From an uncultured bacterium (GTDB lineage Bacteria; Bacillota; Clostridia; Oscillospirales; Ruminococcaceae), in contig CAKXHL010000024.1 in assembly GCA_934875375.1 (NCBI GenBank), positions 397 through 18,082 of the forward strand: DNA of 17,686 bases, read 5' to 3'. How positions within the stretch are numbered: the first letter of the stretch is position 1; every line of letters starts with the position of its first letter. Of this stretch, positions 13,882 to 17,686 are shown in pieces. The position numbers and the translations under genes were made by a program. The notes under the pieces are model-generated. The model worked only from the letters and a program-made list of their open reading frames with translations. It did not search any database and was not told the origin of the DNA.

Positions 13882-13897
13882 TGCCTACAATAATATG

Positions 13898-13930
13898 GCA
13901 CGGCCGGCATAAAACTGGCTGTGCTTTTTT
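13898..13930 (+). terminator. Terminator of the coiled-coil gene
   Basis: GCACGGCC (13898-13905) pairs with GGCTGTGC (13917-13924), with one G-T pair, and six T follow. It starts 17 bases after the coiled-coil stop codon. Confidence 0.83.
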
Positions 13931-13956
13931 GCATCAAAAAACAGGGAGTGAAAAAG

Positions 13957-14668
13957 ATGAGCCAGAGATTAATACTTCCGATGGACAAGTGCAATGTCAA
14001 CGCCGGATATAAAATGGCGGCATACGTGAAAGAGTGAGGCTTTGCTCATTATGGCATTGACTGGGGAACCCGGACAAACAACGGACCATTTACAGCCCGG
14101 GGGACGGAACGGTGATCGCCTGCGGCATGGACGGGGCGACAGCGGCGCAGCGCATGGGAAACGCCATTGTGCTGGTGTTCCCGGATGTGGAGCGAAACGA
14201 CGGGAACACCACCCCGCTGGCCTGCCGCATGTTCCATCTGGATTCTATCGCGGTGAAAGCCGGACAGACGGTCAAGCGGGGCGATGTGCTGGGAGTATAC
14301 GGAAATACCGGGGCCAATACGAGCGGCCCGCACCTGCATGTAGAGTTTGACACGGATGTGCAGTATCCGCAGTACGCGGTTGGCATCAAGGCCAGCGGGA
14401 ACATTATCAAAAAGGGAACCAAGGATACTACGGCAGACCCGTCAAAAGTGTGGTATGTGGGCCGGGACAGGCGCTGCATGACGGATGGGGCGGCAGCGGC
14501 GTATCCTCCGGCTGGATCGCACAGAATGACCTGGATGTGCCGAAGCTGCCGGAAGAAGCGGCTTCGGCGGGCTACAAGGCCTTGTATGAAACAGAGGTTC
14601 AGAAAGTAGAAGCCCTGAAAGCCGAGATGCGGGAGATCATCGGAAGAATGCAGAACATAGTAAAATAG
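13957..14668 (+). pseudogene. Prophage M23-family peptidase (endolysin), broken by a stop and two frameshifts
   Basis: ATG 13957 with GGGAG upstream. The first frame (MSQRLILPMDKCNVNAGYKM ... KE) meets TGA at 14035-14037, then continues in frame as GFAHYGIDWG, holding the first zinc ligands (H-x3-D). A one-base loss near 14070 moves the frame to PDKQRTIYSPGDGTVIACGM and on to RGDVLGVYGNTGANTSGPHL, HVEFDTD, holding the HxH pair. A second one-base loss near 14458 moves to GPGQALHDGWGGSGVSSGWI and a C-terminal helix ending at TAG 14666-14668. Assembled, it is a lysostaphin-type metallopeptidase of ~235 residues that would cut cell-wall peptides. Both shifts shorten a C4 or G4 run by one base. 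As read it cannot be functional. Confidence 0.84.
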
Positions 14669-14673
14669 AAAAG

Positions 14674-14707
14674 GCCCGTCGGATATGGTATCTGGCGGGC
14701 TATTTTT
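14674..14707 (+). terminator. Terminator of the prophage lysis module
   Basis: GCCCGTC (14674-14680) pairs with GGCGGGC (14694-14700), followed by TATTTTTT. It lies five bases after the endolysin stop. The following 14708-14849 holds no gene, only AT-rich prophage-end sequence with a short repeat (AACACACTTTATAACACACTTTT). Confidence 0.78.
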
Positions 14708-14849
14708 TGAGCGAAAAAATAACACACTTTATAACACACTTTTAAGCATTAGTAGGCTTTTTCGGAGCGCGACATCTTAAAAAAGCATGGGGAAACCGCA
14801 TAAATACAGCGCTTACATGAACAGCGAAAATATTGACTTACTATTTTAT

Positions 14850-14877
14850 TGGGTTCGATTCCCACATGCTCCCGCCA
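14850..14877 (+). tRNA. selC: 3' fragment of selenocysteine tRNA (selC); likely prophage attachment site
   Basis: TGGGTTCGATTCCCA is a T arm with a 7-base TTCGATT loop, with CCCAC as the 3' strand of its stem. It is followed by ATGCTCCC, G and CCA: eight acceptor bases, a G discriminator and an encoded CCA. An 8-base acceptor strand after a 5-bp T stem, with discriminator G, is specific to bacterial tRNA-Sec. Bases before 14850 (TTACTATTTTAT) do not continue the tRNA, and no matching 5' acceptor (GGGAGCAT) occurs in the window. A terminator starts directly after the CCA, as expected at a native tRNA end. The fragment marks the right end of the prophage remnant and is probably attR. The intact tRNA is not present here. 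Confidence 0.76.
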
Positions 14878-14916
14878 AAAAAAGCCTTGAGGAAACGAAT
14901 ATCCTCAGGCTTTTTT
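14878..14916. terminator. Bidirectional terminator after selC and the HIRAN gene
   Basis: AAAAAAGCCTTGAGGA pairs with TCCTCAGGCTTTTTT, with one bulged T and a short loop. A/T runs lie on both sides. It follows the tRNA CCA on the plus strand and lies downstream of the minus-strand gene ending at 14990. Confidence 0.83.
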
Positions 14917-14989
14917 ATTTTTACCGCGATGCGGTGATACGATATTATTTCATAATGCCTTTTGAGAACCTCTCCCAAGCGGGCTCCCA

Positions 14990-16039
14990 TTACCGTTGCC
15001 ACAGGCGGCGGGGACGTTCGATGGCCACGGTTGCTTCATATTTCTTGCCATCCGCGTTTGTCACTTGGTAGAGAAACGCAAACGGCTCCCCGGCTTCCAG
15101 CAATGCCTCAGCTTCTGGCGGCAGATAGCCGAGTTCTCTCCCGGACCGGGCCATGACAGCGAATTGCTGTTCCTGCGGTTTCCACTGAAAAAAGACCTTT
15201 TCCCATTGGCTCGATATCGAGAGGTTCTTCTGAATCTGCTCGCCTTCCAGACGGCGCAGACGGAAAAACCGGAATCCGCTTTTGCGTGGTTCGTGATAAA
15301 AGCAGATCTCTAACGCAGCAGTTCCTTCCTGCACAGATGCGCGGGCCATCACCGGCAAATCCCGGTCCAAATAGGAATTGACCAGCTCTCGTATGGGGCC
15401 GGGCGGCAGAATGCCGATTCTTTCTCCTGCCTGATAAACAGAAACGGTATCCGGATCAAAGGTATTTTCCGGTTCCTGCTCGAACAGGACTTCTTCAAAC
15501 GGATGCGGAAAAATCGGTTTTCCTTCTAAAACCGCAGGCAGAAACGGGATACCTTCATAAAAATAAGACGGTACTTTTTCCCCCACTGTCAGTGGAAATA
15601 TCAGATGCTCCGTCGTTTTGCGGCGCTGTCCAGCATGACGGCCCACGCCGGTTTCCGCTGCCCAGACCGCGGCTACGGCGTTTTCCAGTGCCGACTGCCC
15701 GGGCTTTTGTGCTGCCGGCAGGGGCGCTTTCCCCGCAGCCCGTTCCAAGCCGAGCGTCAACGCTTTTTCATACTCCGCTGTGCTGGAACGGAAAAAAGGA
15801 ACCTGAGGGCGCATTTCTTCCAAAATGCGGATTATTTCCAAAGACTGCTTGATCTGCGGGGTCAGCTGTTCCAGCATCTGGCGGTCCGGAGCCTGCCGGG
15901 TGCAGGTGACGGTTTTTTGCACCTGAGCCAGCAAACCTTTGATTTTTTCGCGAATTTCATGATCACAATCTTTGCAAAACCCATAACGGTTGACCGTCAG
16001 CATCCATCCGCTTTTTTTGCACCATTTACATTTTGCCAT
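14990..16039 (-). CDS. Zinc-ribbon and HIRAN-domain protein
   Basis: A 349-residue soluble protein. Residues 4-25 form a CxxC...CxxC zinc ribbon (C4, C7, C22, C25). Residues ~28-105 are helical and charged. A low-complexity linker rich in Ala, Gln and Gly follows (~100-140). Residues ~183-247 match a HIRAN domain: LFEQEPENTFDPDTVSVYQA, GERIGILPPGPIRELV. A second, weaker HIRAN-like segment is at 279-341 (FAVMARSGRELGYLPPEAEA, LLEAGEPFAFLYQV, KKYEATVAIE). HIRAN domains bind DNA ends or occur in DNA repair enzymes; a stand-alone pair with a zinc ribbon suggests nucleic-acid binding, but the function is unknown. The ribosome binding site GGAGG is close to the ATG. It lies between selC and selD remnants but is itself intact, so it may be a later insertion or an unrelated neighbour. 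Confidence 0.72.
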   Translation of the reverse strand: MAKCKWCKKSGWMLTVNRYGFCKDCDHEIREKIKGLLAQVQKTVTCTRQAPDRQMLEQLTPQIKQSLEIIRILEEMRPQVPFFRSSTAEYEKALTLGLERAAGKAPLPAAQKPGQSALENAVAAVWAAETGVGRHAGQRRKTTEHLIFPLTVGEKVPSYFYEGIPFLPAVLEGKPIFPHPFEEVLFEQEPENTFDPDTVSVYQAGERIGILPPGPIRELVNSYLDRDLPVMARASVQEGTAALEICFYHEPRKSGFRFFRLRRLEGEQIQKNLSISSQWEKVFFQWKPQEQQFAVMARSGRELGYLPPEAEALLEAGEPFAFLYQVTNADGKKYEATVAIERPRRLWQR

Positions 16040-16137
16040 ACCAGCCTCCAGCCAGAATATTTCTGTTCTATCCCGGTATCACTCGGACAGATACGCCGCC
16101 GTAGGGCATACCCGCCCAACGATTGCAGCACATGGGG

Positions 16138-16700
16138 TTACTCCGACGAGACGTTCTGCCGGCCGACGGGCGCTGGATTCCTCAGGCTGACCAGCAGGCC
16201 GATTGAGGTCTGAGCATCCGGCAACAGATCTTGCACCAGCAATTGCACTGCGGGGTCAAAGACCACATTGTCCTGCTGATATTCCAGATTGGCATATGCG
16301 CCGCCAGGAATAATACCCATGTTTGCAAAATCTCTGGCGCCGGCCAAAATCTGCTCTGCCACATCCAAGCCAAGACAGTTGGGTACGCACAACAGATTCA
16401 TGGCCACTGCAGGTGATGCCCAAAGGTGTAAATATCTCTCATGGCGTTGGCAGCGGCAATCAGTCCAAATACGTACGGATCATCCACCATCGGCGGGAAA
16501 AAGCCCACTGTTTGCAGCATAGCCATGCCGTTTTGCAGCCGGTATACACAGGCGTCGTCACTGGTATCGAACCCAACCAGCAGATTCGGGTCCTCAAACC
16601 GGGGAAGACGCGTCAAAATATCGTTTAGGGCACCCCGTCCCAATTTCGCTGCTCAGCCGGCGCTGCTGGTCATCTGGGTCAGCCACTGTTTTTCTGCCAT
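16138..16700 (-). pseudogene. selD: Selenide, water dikinase (SelD), selenoprotein form, internally deleted
   Basis: ATG 16700 follows AAGAAGGTG. The frame reads MAEKQWLTQMTSSAG, then TGA (16655-16653), then AAKLGRGALNDIL. SelD has Cys or selenocysteine exactly there (SSAG-C/U-AAK), so the TGA is a Sec codon at the catalytic position. It continues with LLVGFDTSDDACVYRL and LQTVGFFPPMVDDPYVFGLI, AAANAMRDIYTFG. Near 16419 a G4 run is down to G3, shifting frame. The next frame gives AMNLLCVPNCLGLDVAEQIL, AGA. There it jumps straight to the C-terminal region RDFANMGIIPGGAYANLEYQ ... DAQTSIGLL, so about 120 residues of the ATP-binding middle are gone, and so is the normal C-terminus. SelD makes selenophosphate for Sec-tRNA. 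This copy cannot do so. Confidence 0.88.
16625..16655 (-). promoter_or_regulatory. Candidate bacterial SECIS after the selD UGA codon
   Basis: Nine bases after the UGA, TTGGG (16643-16639) can pair with CCTAA-side bases ending at 16625 around a G-rich loop (ACGGGGTGC). Bacterial SECIS hairpins lie just downstream of UGA with a G/GU in the apical loop. The stem is short, so this is tentative; the UGA position in SelD is the stronger evidence. Confidence 0.4.
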
Positions 16701-16723
16701 AGCAAACACCTTCTTTTTTTATT

Positions 16724-17246
16724 CTACCGCAATCGCCAACCTGATGCAAGACGAAAGCGACTGAAAAGCAAAAGTGATTCCTTTTCTTCCATGCGGTCAA
16801 CCGCCACGGAAAAAGAACCGTCGTGCATATGATAAACCTTTTCCACTTCTTCGTTCAGAAAACGCTGCGGATTTTCGTTCACGGTAAATTTCACGCAACT
16901 TCCGCAGGAAGAACTCAAGCCGGGGTACCGGCATCATGTGATGGGGGATCCCCTCGCGTTTCAACTGCCGGGCAAACTGAATCGCCCCAAAATGGGAAAA
17001 AGGTTGATACGTACTCCATGCGCTTTTATCCCTGTACTTTTTGGTCAGCGCAAGACGGAAAAGATCTGCTTTTTCGGTTACCTGTACTTCATATCCGGCG
17101 CTGTTGGCAAATCGGGTTACATTCTGACGGGCGGTATTGTTGTCCACCAATATCTTATACCGATCCTGCCTGCTTTCCAACGCTTTTTTCGTCATCAGCA
17201 CCAGTTCCCGGAAGGAACGCCCGCATGCGTCAATGATTTGTGCCAT
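16724..17246 (-). pseudogene. yedF: YedF-type selenium protein joined to a DUF3343 protein, frameshifted
   Basis: ATG 17246 follows GGAAGGATC. Residues 1-70 are the TusA-like half of YedF (IIDACGRSFRELVLMTKKAL, ILVDNNTARQNVTRFANSAG, YEVQVTEK). The C-P-x-P motif that carries the reactive Cys is changed to F-R-E-L. The DsrE-like second half of YedF (total normally ~200 residues) is missing. Residues ~75-110 continue as DUF3343 (STYQPFSHFGAIQFARQLKR, EGIPHHMMPVPR). A frameshift near 16920 follows, after which the other frame gives LSSSCGSCVKFTVNENPQRF, LNEEVEKVYHM, the rest of DUF3343. Both families are normally separate genes beside selD in clostridial selenium clusters. The fusion probably arose by deletion between neighbours. 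It starts 17 bases after yedE. Confidence 0.78.
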
Positions 17247-17263
17247 TTTACTTCTGATCCTTC

Positions 17264-17434
17264 CTATTTACTTGCCGAAACCACCTGTGCACCCGTCTTG
17301 GCCTTTTCTCTTTCACAGGCGATACAAAAGCCCGTGTTTCCGGGGTTTCCCAATACTGTCAACAATACGGCGGCGACACCAATGATAACGCCGGCCAAAG
17401 TCCATTTTTTCACAGAACCCACCTTTTCCTCCAT
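17264..17434 (-). pseudogene. yedE: YedE-family selenium transporter, N-terminal remnant
   Basis: A 56-residue frame from ATG 17434 (or 49 from GTG 17413, which has an AAGGTGG close upstream) reads KKWTLAGVIIGVAAVLLTVL, GNPGNTGFCIACERE, then a hydrophilic tail ending at TAG. The first span followed by GNPxNxGFCIAC is the start of YedE, a YeeE/YedE-family multi-span membrane protein linked to selenium metabolism. Full members have ~350-400 residues with about ten spans. Here the frame departs from the family right after CIAC (normally CFxRD...), so almost all of the transporter is deleted. First gene of the selenium remnant operon. Confidence 0.75.
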
Positions 17435-17686
17435 TTTGTCATTTCCAAAGCGGAGATGGAATCAGTCGTTTCCTTTAAAAGTGTATTATGCCATATCCCA
17501 AATTTGAAATTGCAATTTTCATTGTTTTTTCCAGAATGGATAGAATTTTTCTCTATATCGCTGATTTCTGCAAGATAGGTCGAACTTTTTTAATTTGCTC
17601 ATCTTTTTCGTATTTCTCAACACTCATTATCTAAGTTCAAGGGAACTGGAAATATAAAAATGGAAGTCTTGCTCCTTGCAGTATTC
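17435..17686. other. AT-rich region with no recognised gene
   Basis: The 252 bases upstream of yedE contain no frame with recognisable similarity. Short frames on the minus strand (24-34 residues, lysine-rich) have no ribosome binding site. A weak minus-strand promoter-like pair (TTGCAA ... CATAAT, 19-base spacing) lies at about 17482-17512 and may once have served the selenium genes. Confidence 0.4.

Noticed and set aside
14112..14609. Treating the 165-codon frame as an intact peptidase gene
   Set aside because: It lacks the first zinc-ligand segment, which lies upstream in another frame, and its tail is nonsense after the second frameshift; it is the middle of a broken gene.

Overview
The window looks like a chromosomal segment of a spore-forming, anaerobic gut-type Firmicute (class Clostridia, probably Oscillospiraceae-like). 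Evidence: a SpoVAF-type spore protein, Firmicute ribosome binding sites and sigma-A promoters, a Na+-translocating decarboxylase beta subunit, a manganese (yybP-ykoY) riboswitch, mid-range G+C, and remnants of a clostridial selenium cluster. The exact genus cannot be read from the sequence.

Layout. (1) 1-554, minus strand: the N-terminal part of a tyrosine integrase, cut by the window edge, preceded by a 5'-truncated excisionase; these are remnants of a mobile element. (2) 555-4558, minus strand: an operon of two paralogous APC permeases and a UcpA-like short-chain dehydrogenase. It has a consensus promoter, a structured, riboswitch-like leader of unassigned class, and an 18-bp terminator hairpin. 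(3) 4656-7213, minus strand: a monoacylglycerol-lipase-like hydrolase, a UspA/KdpD-type small protein and rsmA. (4) 7313-10138, plus strand: a dCMP-deaminase family protein, a membrane-anchored NERD-like protein, and a riboswitch-controlled pair made of an OadB-type sodium transporter and a 43-residue single-span membrane protein. (5) 10149-11531, minus strand: spoVAF. (6) 11790-14707: a scrambled prophage remnant. It holds a DUF3788 fragment abutting a Rha fragment, a chitin-binding-type protein, an XhlA-like protein, a frameshifted holin, a coiled-coil protein and a broken M23 endolysin. (7) 14850-17434: the 3' end of a selenocysteine tRNA with its terminator, a zinc-ribbon/HIRAN protein, and decayed selD, yedF/DUF3343 and yedE.

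Two stories stand out. First, a textbook Mn2+ aptamer starts almost at the first transcribed base of the OadB-like operon. Its 3' strand is shared with a 16-bp terminator, so Mn2+ should switch transcription ON. This places a Na+-pump-family membrane protein, with no alpha or biotin subunit nearby, in the Mn2+ response normally associated with Mn exporters. Second, the right end is a fossil selenium locus. selC is reduced to its 3' end next to a prophage remnant. selD still carries an in-frame UGA at its catalytic position but has lost its middle. YedF has lost its CPxP cysteine, and yedE retains only its first ~40 residues. Together they suggest that this lineage is losing, or has lost, selenium use at this locus.
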